A stretch of 16,897 nt of DNA from CAZXBB01 sp964638815 (GTDB taxonomy: Bacteria > Planctomycetota > Phycisphaerae > Phycisphaerales > SM1A02). Shown here piece after piece: positions 1 to 6,758 of the stretch. Within the stretch, counting starts at the first letter, position 1, and the number at the start of each line of letters is the position of its first letter. Below the pieces are notes generated by a model. The model searched no databases. It was not told where the DNA came from and saw only the letters and a list, made by a program, of their open reading frames with translations. The position numbers and the translations under genes are program-made. Where the stretch lies: the NCBI GenBank assembly GCA_964638815.1, contig CAZXBB010000339.1, positions 1 to 16,897 of the forward strand, in the 5' to 3' direction.

Positions 1-62
1 GGAGCGAACATCGCCACTTGGTGGCGATCGATCGCTGGCGAGTCCCAGTACCCATCTTCCAT
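1..62 (-). CDS. N-terminal fragment of an unidentified gene (possibly a transposase)
   Basis: Only the first 20 codons are inside the window; the frame runs off the left edge without a stop. The ATG reads 62 to 60 on the minus strand and is preceded by a textbook ribosome binding site, AGGAGG at 70-75 with seven bases to the ATG. The visible peptide reads MEDGYWDSPAIDRHQVAMFA. The Arg-His-Gln-Val-x-x-Phe-x-Pro pattern recalls the start of IS5/IS1182-type DDE transposases, in which a similar stretch precedes a segment on the N-terminal domain, but 20 residues are too few to name a family. The start call is firm because of the ribosome binding site; the product is a guess from a remembered motif. 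No terminal inverted repeat could be identified in the bases upstream. Confidence 0.45.
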   Translation of the reverse strand, partial: MEDGYWDSPAIDRHQVAMFA

Positions 63-69
63 GGCCCGA

Positions 70-75
70 CCTCCT
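70..75 (-). promoter_or_regulatory. Strong Shine-Dalgarno of the left-edge gene
   Basis: AGGAGG on the minus strand, seven bases before the ATG at 62. It is the main evidence that the short open frame at the left edge is a real gene start and not chance. Confidence 0.6.
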
Positions 76-231
76 GTCTGGCGCAACATGGTGTATGTCG
101 GCAAGCTCGGGCGCGGTGGATTAAACCGACAGCCCCTGGAAGGGAGGGGGTCCCGAAAGACGCAGCCCCCCGAACGTTCAAGACTCCCCCGCACCACGTG
201 TTGCACCCCCATCGCGCAAACAGCCACCCTG

Positions 232-2691
232 CTACGGCCGGCATTTCCCCCAGAAGCCGAGGATGTGTGCCAGGTCGATGCCGTTGATCGTCCCGTCTCC
301 GCTGATGTCGAACGGACCGGCCGCGTCGCCGTGCGCCCACGCGCGGAGCACCGCGAGCAGGTCCTCGACACCCACGCGACCATTGGGTGGCTGGTGCGCG
401 TCGGCCGGGCACAGCGCCACGCCGATTCCGAAATCGGCGGCGTGATCAACGTTCGCCCAGACGACGCCCTGTCGCGACACCGCGTGGATGAAGACGCCGT
501 AGTCGCCGAGCTCGTCCGTGAAGCCAACGCCGGTCTCGCCGATGACGGCCGAGCGGTCACCGATCGCGCCGGCGTGGCCGGGGCTGTTGGCGGTGTTGCG
601 CGAGACGGCGAGAGCCCAGTTGCCGATCGCCGCGTCGTAGTACGTGAGGTCGAGGTCGAGCGGATCGATGCCTGAGATCGCGCTCTCGGCGAACGTGACG
701 TACACCGTCGCGAACAGCCCGCCGTTTGCGAGCGACGTCTCGACACGCATGACCGGACCCAGCTCGCTGTAGCCGCCTGCGGTCGGGTGCAGCACGCGGT
801 ACGACTCCTCGACGCGCACGGTCGCGTCGTTCGCGCCGGAGCGATTGGTGAACGCCACGGCGGGGAAGGCGAGCGGGTCGAAGGTCTCGCCGCTCGGCAC
901 GAGGATGACGCGCTCGTTGTCGTCGACGTCGAGGTCTTCCGCGACCAGCGGGATCTCCTCCTGCTCGCCCTCGTAGGCGCCGAGGTCCACGCTGTCGCCG
1001 AGCACGCGGGGGTTGCCGTCGAGATCGGTCGTGACGCCGGCCGGAATCGCGGCGACGTCGCCCTCGTCGAGACACGGCGACCCCGTCGCGAGGCGGACGT
1101 TGTCCTCCGCGGGCTGCACGAAGTACGGGTCCGCGTTCATGTTGTCGGATCCCGGTCCGTCCCAGCCGCCCTCGATGTTCGAATGCGTCACGGAGGCCGG
1201 GGCGCCCCCGTCGAGAAGCTGCCCGGGCGTGTTGCCCCAGACGATGCTGTTCGCGAGCGTCGGGCCCAGGGTGCTGGAGCGCAGACCGCACCCGATGTTG
1301 CGGCTCAGCGTGCAGTTGATGAAGGTGGCGGCGCCGGTCAGGTACGCCCCGCCCCCGCCGATCCCGGCGCCGAACTGGATCGCGGAGTTCTTCGAGAACG
1401 CGCAGTTCACGAAGGTCGAGGCGGAGTTGTCGAAGATCGCGCCGCCCAGCCCGCTCGCCGCATTGCGGACGAAGAGCGCGTTGCGCACCGAAGCGGCCGG
1501 GGCGGTCGCGGCGATGAAGATCGCGGCCCCGTCCGTCGCCGTGCCCTCGTGGAACCGGCTGTCGCGCACCACGAGCGCACAGCCGTCAACGACACGAATC
1601 GCGCCGCCGCCGATCGTGGCGTGGTTCCGCGCGAACTGCGACCCCTCGATCGTCAGCGTGCTCGCGAGGCCGGCGTGAATCGCGCCGCCCTCGTCCGCAA
1701 GGTTGTCGAAGAACCCGCAGTCGATGATCACGAGGTTGCTCTCGTGGCTGTTGATCGCGCCGCCGCAGTCGTCGCCGAGGTTGTCGCGGAAGACTGTGCC
1801 GGTGATCGTCGAGTCGCTCCCGAACGCGCTGAAGATCGCGCCGCCCCGCAGCCCCGCACGGTTCGCGGAGAACAGGCAGCCTTCGATCGAGGGGCGGCTG
1901 CCGGTCCGGTTGTACATTCCGCCCCCGTGGTACGCGGCGTAGTTGTCCCGGAAGTTGCAGTCGATCACGCGCGGGCTCCCGCTCAGGACCCACATGCCGC
2001 CGCCGCGGATCAACTGGAGCTCACCCGTGTCGGGGCCGTTGGCGTTGCCGCCGCTGATCGTGAACCCGTCCAGCACGCACAGCGAGCCGACGCTGTCGGC
2101 GCTCACCACCGTGTAGCTGTTCTCGGCGTTGTTGACGCGACCGGGAAGATCATTGCCCGCGAGGTCGCCGCTGAGGGTCGTCTCGAACTGGGCGACGTCG
2201 CGCAGGTAGGGGTTGCCCGCGCCGTAGCCGGCGAATCCGCCGAGCATCTCGACCCGGTTCACCAGCCCGAACGTCGCGCGGCGATCGCCGGGGGTCTCGC
2301 CCCCGCCGTTGTCGGGGCGGTAGACGCCGCCCGCGACGAGGATCTGCGCGACACCGGAGCCGGGCACGCGGGCCGCATCGAGTGCATCCTGGAGCGAGCG
2401 GAAGGCGCGGTTCCAGCTCGTGCCGTTGCCGCCGGGCGGCGCGAAGGCGTCCACGTGGACGAGAGTCGATGCGAACTGGGGCGGGCGCGTCGTCTCCTTC
2501 GTCACGACCGCTCCGGCGCTCTTCCGGTCGGCGTCGGGGGCGGGGGCCGGCCGGCCCTTCACGCCCGCGGCGCCTGCCGCACCCGGAACCGCGTACGCGG
2601 CCAACGCCCCGAATCCGAGCAACGCCAGCGCGGCAGCCAGCCGCCCGTCGATCGGGCGCCGACGAATCGAACGATCTCGCGATGTCACCAT
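232..2691 (-). CDS. Secreted right-handed beta-helix protein with dockerin-like C-terminal anchor
   Basis: Predicted 819-residue exported protein, probably an extracellular or cell-surface adhesin or matrix protein; no enzyme active site is visible. Residues 1-42 form a signal peptide (Arg-rich start, then a hydrophobic Ala/Leu run). About 75-480 is a pectin-lyase-like beta-helix: repeated turns with G-G-G/A-I/M, then C-x-F-x-x-N, for example near 231-278, 282-330 and 410-435. About 475-575 resembles the 'choice-of-anchor Q' module, ending in D-L-G-A-Y-E at 569-574. A beta-rich stretch follows (about 580-755). Residues 761-819 resemble a GC-type dockerin: V-E-D-L-L-A-V-L-R-A-W at 775-785, then D-I-S-G-D-G-T-I-N-G-I-D-L at 795-807, and a terminal G-F-W-G-K-C. 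I chose the ATG at 2691 because a GGAG/GAGAG purine run precedes it and the signal peptide follows at once; the frame stays open 76 codons further upstream but looks non-coding there. Confidence 0.85.
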   Translation of the reverse strand: MVTSRDRSIRRRPIDGRLAAALALLGFGALAAYAVPGAAGAAGVKGRPAPAPDADRKSAGAVVTKETTRPPQFASTLVHVDAFAPPGGNGTSWNRAFRSLQDALDAARVPGSGVAQILVAGGVYRPDNGGGETPGDRRATFGLVNRVEMLGGFAGYGAGNPYLRDVAQFETTLSGDLAGNDLPGRVNNAENSYTVVSADSVGSLCVLDGFTISGGNANGPDTGELQLIRGGGMWVLSGSPRVIDCNFRDNYAAYHGGGMYNRTGSRPSIEGCLFSANRAGLRGGAIFSAFGSDSTITGTVFRDNLGDDCGGAINSHESNLVIIDCGFFDNLADEGGAIHAGLASTLTIEGSQFARNHATIGGGAIRVVDGCALVVRDSRFHEGTATDGAAIFIAATAPAASVRNALFVRNAASGLGGAIFDNSASTFVNCAFSKNSAIQFGAGIGGGGAYLTGAATFINCTLSRNIGCGLRSSTLGPTLANSIVWGNTPGQLLDGGAPASVTHSNIEGGWDGPGSDNMNADPYFVQPAEDNVRLATGSPCLDEGDVAAIPAGVTTDLDGNPRVLGDSVDLGAYEGEQEEIPLVAEDLDVDDNERVILVPSGETFDPLAFPAVAFTNRSGANDATVRVEESYRVLHPTAGGYSELGPVMRVETSLANGGLFATVYVTFAESAISGIDPLDLDLTYYDAAIGNWALAVSRNTANSPGHAGAIGDRSAVIGETGVGFTDELGDYGVFIHAVSRQGVVWANVDHAADFGIGVALCPADAHQPPNGRVGVEDLLAVLRAWAHGDAAGPFDISGDGTINGIDLAHILGFWGKCRP

Positions 2692-2793
2692 GGGTCTCTC
2701 TCTCCGCTCCGGTCGCGCCGGCCCCTCGGCGGGCGTGACGGGAATGAGGCAGCAGACAGACGGCGCGGGCGCCGGTGCCTCCTTCCGGCTGTC

Positions 2794-2825
2794 CGCTCGT
2801 GCAGTTCGCTCGTGCAGTCCGCTCG
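2794..2825. repeat. 13-bp direct tandem repeat, about 2.5 copies
   Basis: Unit CGCTCGTGCAGTY at 2794-2806 and 2807-2819, then a partial CGCTCG at 2820-2825. The first two units differ only in the last base. It lies in the leader region upstream of the beta-helix gene. Function unknown. Confidence 0.6.
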
Positions 2826-2972
2826 CCCACGCGGGGCGATTGACCGGGATGTCGATTGGTGCGGCCCGGGGAGAAATGACCGGGCCCGTGCCCCCCCGGC
2901 ACCCCGGCACAGGCCGCACCGTCCACCAGAAGTAACAGGTACACCGGGGAGCGGACGACGCAAGTCCGGGTC

Positions 2973-2987
2973 CGTAAAAACTTTACG
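2973..2987. repeat. AT-rich inverted repeat CGTAAA-AAC-TTTACG
   Basis: Perfect 6-bp arms around a 3-base centre, 34 bases after the kinase stop codon. It stands out as the only AT-rich spot in this gap. It could be an operator for the downstream beta-helix gene or a weak transcript end; arms this AT-rich and without a T tract argue against a standard intrinsic terminator. Confidence 0.35.
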
Positions 2988-3020
2988 CGCGGTCCGGGCG
3001 AGAGCCGTCCGCCGGCCGGG

Positions 3021-3914
<894 letters not shown>

Positions 3915-3920
3915 GCCGAA

Positions 3921-3925
3921 CCTCC
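3921..3925 (-). promoter_or_regulatory. Shine-Dalgarno GGAGG that favours the GTG start of the kinase
   Basis: GGAGG on the minus strand, six bases from the GTG at 3914 and twelve from the alternative ATG at 3908. The spacing favours the GTG. Confidence 0.5.
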
Positions 3926-4082
3926 GCCTCGGCCCGCCGCGGGCGTCTGACGACCGGCGCGGGTCGTCACCGAAGCGCAAAGACCTTGAGAACGCCTCGA
4001 CGAACGGCACCTCGGGCGTCCGTCACTCGCCTGACCCTCCCCCCACGAAAACGAGGTCCAGGGGTTGCAGAAGTGGGGTCGT

Positions 4083-4111
4083 AGCGTACCCCCGCTGTCG
4101 AGGTCGGGCAA
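4083..4111 (-). promoter_or_regulatory. Candidate promoter for the kinase gene
   Basis: On the minus strand TTGCCC (4111-4106), 17 bases, then TACGCT (4088-4083). Spacing is ideal but both boxes are imperfect, and it would give a leader of about 160 bases. Weak candidate. Confidence 0.22.
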
Positions 4112-4121
4112 ACTCGGTTTG
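4109..4121 (-). terminator. Small hairpin after the amidase-fold gene
   Basis: CAAAC-TCG-GTTTG, perfect 5-bp arms with a 3-base loop, 19 bases after the stop codon of the amidase-fold gene. There is no T tract, so it is only a possible transcript end; its left edge overlaps the candidate kinase promoter. Confidence 0.2.
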
Positions 4122-4140
4122 AGCGCTTTGTGCGGCCCGT

Positions 4141-4863
4141 CTACTGGAGGAGCTGGGCCTGGAGCCGGGCCGCGGGGAAGAAGCGGCCGGGGCTGGTGAC
4201 CGAGGCCAGGTCGCTGTGCAGGCGGACGGCCTCGGCAGGGATGCCGAGGTCCTGCTGGAGACGGCGGACGAGCATGACGAGGCTGCGCATCTGCTCGTCG
4301 GAGAACGGACGGCGGTCACCGTTGCCGATCAGACAGATGCCGATCGACTCACGATTGTGTCGCTCGCCTGCGGGGCCGACGACGTGGGCCCCGGGAAGCT
4401 GGTCCGTCCAGCGGTACCCGACGTGGATGGTCCCGTCGCCCAGACCCTGACCGTTCCCGATCAGGAAGTGGTAACCGAGACCCTGGTAGCCGTAGCCGAG
4501 ATGCATCCGATGCACGCGATCGGCGTCGGCCGCGGGGAGACCGAGGTGGTGGACGACGATGCCGCGCCAGCGACCCGGCCCGCTCGCCGCGGTGATCTGC
4601 GCGAAGGGGTCGTCGGCCGCCGCCTCGCCGAGGGCGGCGACGTTCGTCGCCACGAGGAACCCGCTGCTGACGCCGGAGTCACCGAGCGTGAGGAGGCCGA
4701 TGCCGAGCGCCATGGCTCCGACGAAGGCAAGCCACACGGTCTGCGTGCGGCGCGACAGGCGGTGCGACCGCGCGTTGGGTCGCCGCTGCCGACTCTTCGA
4801 CTGATTCCGCACGCGGGGCATCGGGAGGGGGCGTATCCGTTCTCGAGTGCTTATCGGATACAC
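4141..4863 (-). CDS. Membrane-anchored N-acetylmuramoyl-L-alanine amidase-fold protein (Amidase_2/PGRP)
   Basis: 240-residue protein (numbered from the GTG at 4863) with a basic N-terminus, one hydrophobic segment at about 43-62 (signal anchor or signal peptide) and an Amidase_2/peptidoglycan-recognition fold at about 98-232. Fold motifs: G-I-V-V-H-H at 101-106 (His105 the first zinc ligand), G-Y-H-F-L-I-G-N at 130-137, N-R-E-S-I-G-I-C at 170-177 and H-S-D-L-A-S-V-T-S-P-G at 216-226 (His216 the second ligand). In active enzymes the third ligand is the Cys of T-x-C-P-G; here the codon is AGC, Ser224. Catalytic PGRPs lose zinc amidase activity with this change, so it may bind peptidoglycan rather than cut it. 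The start is unsure: GTG at 4863 has AGAGG directly against it; the ATG at 4821 has no ribosome binding site. Faces the repeat array at 4924-5121 on its upstream side. Confidence 0.82.
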   Translation of the reverse strand: MYPISTRERIRPLPMPRVRNQSKSRQRRPNARSHRLSRRTQTVWLAFVGAMALGIGLLTLGDSGVSSGFLVATNVAALGEAAADDPFAQITAASGPGRWRGIVVHHLGLPAADADRVHRMHLGYGYQGLGYHFLIGNGQGLGDGTIHVGYRWTDQLPGAHVVGPAGERHNRESIGICLIGNGDRRPFSDEQMRSLVMLVRRLQQDLGIPAEAVRLHSDLASVTSPGRFFPAARLQAQLLQ

Positions 4864-4923
4864 CCTCTATCGGACAAAACGCCTCCCCCGATTGAACAAC
4901 GGCAGGTTTTCCACGCTCAGGGG

Positions 4924-5121
4924 GGTGCGTCCGGGTCGGTGCGTACGGGTCGGTGCGTACGGCCACGGTGCGTACGGGTCGGTGCGTACGGCCCGGTGCG
5001 TACGGCCCGGTGCGTACGGCCCGGTGCGTACGGCCCGGTGCGTACGGCCCGGTGCGTACGGCCCTGTGCGTACGGCCCGGTGCGTACGGCCCGGTGCGTA
5101 CGGCCACGGTGCGTGCTGATC
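4924..5121. repeat. 14-bp tandem repeat array, 14 units (minisatellite)
   Basis: Fourteen head-to-tail copies of GGTGCGTACGGCCC or close variants. Unit starts: 4924, 4938, 4952, 4967, 4981, 4995, 5009, 5023, 5037, 5051, 5065, 5079, 5093 and 5108. Units 5-10 and 12 are identical; unit 11 differs by one base (TGTG). Units 1, 2 and 4 end in GGGTC; units 3 and 13 end in GGCCAC and are 15 bp long; the last unit decays into unique sequence. Most units contain the palindrome CGTACG. The array fills the gap between the lipoprotein stop and the amidase-fold start. The unit length is not a multiple of three and no gene signals accompany the frames across it, so it is non-coding. There are no spacers, so it is not a CRISPR. 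Confidence 0.97.
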
Positions 5122-5142
5122 GGAACCGTGCGACCCGTCGCG

Positions 5143-5358
5143 CTACCGCGTCTGCGTGAGACGCGCCCGCAGCGCGGGCTGCGGATGGCCGAAGACGTCC
5201 TGCTCCTCGATGGGAACGTAACGCTGGCGGACCCGGTTGTAGCTCTCGAACTGCGTGCGGTCCGTCTCGTCGGCGAAGAGCGAACGCTGGCAGCCGGAGC
5301 CCAGGATGGCCAGGACGAGCAGCGGAAGCACGATGAGCGGGAGGCGACGGTCGGCCAT
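5143..5358 (-). CDS. Small lipoprotein, divergent partner of arsR
   Basis: 71-residue lipoprotein: basic start M-A-D-R-R, hydrophobic stretch at about 6-17 and lipobox L-G-S-G-C, so a mature peptide of about 51 residues tethered to a membrane by its only cysteine. The mature part is charged and polar, with R-T-Q-F-E-S-Y-N and D-V-F-G-H-P-Q-P-A-L-R-A-R-L near the C-terminus; I do not recognise a family, though short lipoproteins with a similar R-T-Q-F pattern seem familiar from planctomycetes. The ATG at 5358 is 53 bp from the divergent arsR ATG. It lacks a Shine-Dalgarno sequence but has TATACT seven bases upstream, as in leaderless genes. The shared promoter region suggests control by ArsR. 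With no other Cys it is unlikely to bind arsenite through thiols itself. Upstream in-frame extension exists but would cross the promoter. Confidence 0.75.
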   Translation of the reverse strand: MADRRLPLIVLPLLVLAILGSGCQRSLFADETDRTQFESYNRVRQRYVPIEEQDVFGHPQPALRARLTQTR

Positions 5359-5365
5359 TGGGGGC

Positions 5366-5393
5366 AGTATACCCCCTTGACCTCGCCGCAAAT
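5366..5393 (-). promoter_or_regulatory. Promoter of the small lipoprotein gene (predicted leaderless)
   Basis: On the minus strand the -10 box TATACT reads 5371 to 5366, leaving seven bases to the ATG at 5358, so transcription would start at or next to the A of the ATG. The -35 region is weak: ATTTGC at 5393-5388 is the best placed. It overlaps the arsR promoter on the other strand, so both cannot be occupied at once. Confidence 0.5.
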
Positions 5394-5404
5394 ACTTGTA
5401 TACT
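5377..5404 (+). promoter_or_regulatory. Promoter of arsR-arsM (predicted leaderless)
   Basis: TTGACC at 5377-5382, a 16-base spacer, and TATACT at 5399-5404: the best sigma-70-like promoter in the window. The -10 box ends seven bases before the ATG at 5412, so the predicted transcript begins at the start codon, consistent with the absence of any Shine-Dalgarno sequence. Confidence 0.7.
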
Positions 5405-5413
5405 GACGCAAAT
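5387..5413. promoter_or_regulatory. Candidate ArsR operator
   Basis: Overlaps the arsR -10 box. CGCAAAT occurs at 5387-5393 and again at 5407-5413, exactly 20 bp (about two helical turns) apart, and between them lies the small dyad ATAC-TT-GTAT at 5392-5401. ArsR/SmtB repressors normally bind AT-rich dyads over their own promoter, so the location fits; which repeat is bound is inference. Confidence 0.4.
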
Positions 5414-5750
5414 GAGCAAGTCACAGTCCGCCCGCGTCGAACTCGCGAAACGGCTCTCGCCCCGGATGTTCGGGGCGCTCGGCGATCCCAATCGCGTCGC
5501 CCTCTTCATCCACCTCTGCCGCTGCGGAAAGCCGTGCCCGGTGGGCGAGATGACGTGCTGCTGCCCGGTCGATCTGTCGGTGGTCTCCCGCCATCTCGCC
5601 CGGCTCCGCGAGGCCGGACTCGTTCGCGCCGAGCGGGCGGGTCGCGAGGTGCGCTATTCCGTGGACCACGAGACGCTCGCCGCGCACTTCCGGGCGATCG
5701 GAGACGCCATCGCGGGCTGCCGCAGATGTTGCGGCGGTCGCGGGGAATAA
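5412..5750 (+). CDS. arsR: ArsR/SmtB-family repressor, arsenic-responsive type
   Basis: 112-residue winged-helix repressor that should bind the promoter upstream and release it on binding arsenite or a similar thiophilic ion. The core F-G-A-L-G-D-P-N-R at 20-28 is the family's first helix signature; the recognition region runs through V-S-R-H-L-A-R-L-R-E-A-G-L-V at 58-71, followed by the wing with R-E-V-R-Y-S-V. It is unusually rich in Cys: 36, 38, 42, 49, 50, 51, and 103, 106, 107 at the C-terminus. The classical CxCxxC helix site of E. coli ArsR aligns roughly with P43-T48 here, so the inducer site must use the neighbouring cysteines. ATG at 5412 is chosen from the length and the promoter; the frame is open further upstream but that would cover the promoter. 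arsM follows 29 bases after the stop, so the two form an operon. Confidence 0.9.
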   Translation: MSKSQSARVELAKRLSPRMFGALGDPNRVALFIHLCRCGKPCPVGEMTCCCPVDLSVVSRHLARLREAGLVRAERAGREVRYSVDHETLAAHFRAIGDAIAGCRRCCGGRGE

Positions 5751-5779
5751 ACTCCCTTCCACACGAGGAAAACAGACCA

Positions 5780-6652
5780 ATGAACCACCATGATGACCAT
5801 CACGAGAGCGTCCGCACCCGCGTCGCGCAGTCCTACGCCGCCGCCGTCGCGCGCGACGCCGCGCCGGCCACCGGCCGCGGCGGTTGCTGCGGCGGGACCG
5901 GGCAGAAAGGCGTCGCCGCGAAGCTGGCCGGCTACGCCGCGGACGAGCTCGCCGCCGTGCCGGCCGACGCCGTCACGAACTCCTTCGGATGCGGCAACCC
6001 GGTCGCCCTGGCGTCGCTGGAAGAGGGGGACGTCGTGCTCGATCTCGGAAGCGGCGCCGGCATCGATCTCCTCCTCGCCGCCGAGCGCGTGGGCGACGGG
6101 GGGCACGTGATCGGCGTGGACATGACCGACGCGATGCTCGAGCGGGCGCGGCAGAACATCGCGGCGGCCGGGCGCGCGAACGTCGAGGTGCGCAAGGGCA
6201 TCATCGAGGAGATGCCGGTCGCGTCGGGCAGCGTCGATCGCGTGATCTCGAACTGCGTCATCAACCTCTCACCGGACAAGCCGCGCGTGTTCGCGGAGAT
6301 CGCTCGCGTGCTCAGACCCGGCGGCACGTTCTCGATCTCCGACATCGTGGCGGACGACCTGCCGGAATCGATCCGCCGGGACGAACGCGCATACTCGAGC
6401 TGCATCGCCGGCGCGATCGGTGAGTCGCAGTACCTGCGCGGGCTCGAGGAAGCAGGCCTCACCGACGTCGAGGTCGTGGACCGGGTGGTGTACGACGCCG
6501 ATCAGCTCGCGCGGCTCATCGCGTCGGAGGCCGACGGGACGTCCGGCGAAGGCTGCGGGTGCGGGACGATCGACGCCACCAACGCCCCGCGCGTCGCGTG
6601 CGACCTCGCCGGCCGCGTGTGGAGCATGCGCGTCGTGGGGCGGAAGGCGTGA
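5780..6652 (+). CDS. arsM: Arsenite S-adenosylmethionine methyltransferase
   Basis: 290-residue class I methyltransferase that converts As(III) to methylated arsenicals in the cytosol. SAM-binding motif I V-L-D-L-G-S-G-A-G at 86-94, acidic residue of motif II in G-V-D-M at 112-115, and the post-core G-L-x-D-V-E-V at 226-232. The arsenic-binding cysteines of the family are present: Cys71 in S-F-G-C-G-N-P, Cys159 in S-N-C-V-I-N-L and Cys208 in Y-S-S-C-I-A-G; a further Cys36-Cys37 pair may match the fourth conserved Cys of algal ArsM. Additional C-x-C at 259-261 in the tail is also common in bacterial ArsM. The N-terminus is His-rich. Start ATG at 5780 has GAGGAA about ten bases upstream. Second gene of the arsR operon; no arsenate reductase or arsenite efflux gene is nearby. 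Confidence 0.95.
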   Translation: MNHHDDHHESVRTRVAQSYAAAVARDAAPATGRGGCCGGTGQKGVAAKLAGYAADELAAVPADAVTNSFGCGNPVALASLEEGDVVLDLGSGAGIDLLLAAERVGDGGHVIGVDMTDAMLERARQNIAAAGRANVEVRKGIIEEMPVASGSVDRVISNCVINLSPDKPRVFAEIARVLRPGGTFSISDIVADDLPESIRRDERAYSSCIAGAIGESQYLRGLEEAGLTDVEVVDRVVYDADQLARLIASEADGTSGEGCGCGTIDATNAPRVACDLAGRVWSMRVVGRKA

Positions 6653-6689
6653 GGCTCGCGGCTCCGGGCCCGTGCGTCAGGGATCTCCA

Positions 6690-6757
6690 GGACCCCCGGA
6701 CGCCGGACCCGCGGACGCCGGACCCCCGGACCCCGGCCCCCCGGACCCCGGACCTCC
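6690..6757. repeat. Short G+C tandem repeat between convergent genes, alternating 8- and 7-bp units
   Basis: Nine consecutive units beginning GGAC (one GGCC) with lengths 8-7-8-7-8-7-8-7-8, so effectively a 15-bp repeat (GGACCCCC + GGACGCC or GGACCCC) of 4.5 copies. It fills the space between the ends of arsM and the convergent Bax-inhibitor gene and ends one base before that gene's stop codon. It may slow or end transcription from both sides; there is no T tract. Confidence 0.85.
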
Positions 6758-6758
6758 C

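Larger units (their letters stand above)
2692..3020. other. 329-bp intergenic region between kinase and beta-helix genes
   Basis: Contains the purine-rich ribosome binding site of the beta-helix gene next to 2691, a short 13-bp tandem repeat at 2794-2825 and an AT-rich inverted repeat at 2973-2987. On the minus strand AAGGAGG occurs near 2780 but no start codon follows at a usable distance. I see no convincing -35/-10 pair and no RNA gene. Confidence 0.5.

Noticed and set aside
10..28. Perfect 8-bp hairpin ATCGCCAC-TTG-GTGGCGAT as terminator
   Set aside because: It lies inside the reading frame of the left-edge gene, has no T tract, and is on the wrong side of that gene's start for a terminator.
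4924..5121. CRISPR array
   Set aside because: The 14-bp units are directly adjacent with no spacers, and no cas gene is in the window.
4847..5159. Repeat protein encoded across the 14-bp array (CVRPGAYGPVRTAR-like repeats)
   Set aside because: The unit is not a multiple of three, so all frames stay open by periodicity alone; no ribosome binding site or domain supports translation.
5396..5779. Upstream extension of arsM by 128 codons
   Set aside because: It would overlap arsR completely in another frame; the ATG at 5780 has a ribosome binding site and gives the normal ArsM length.
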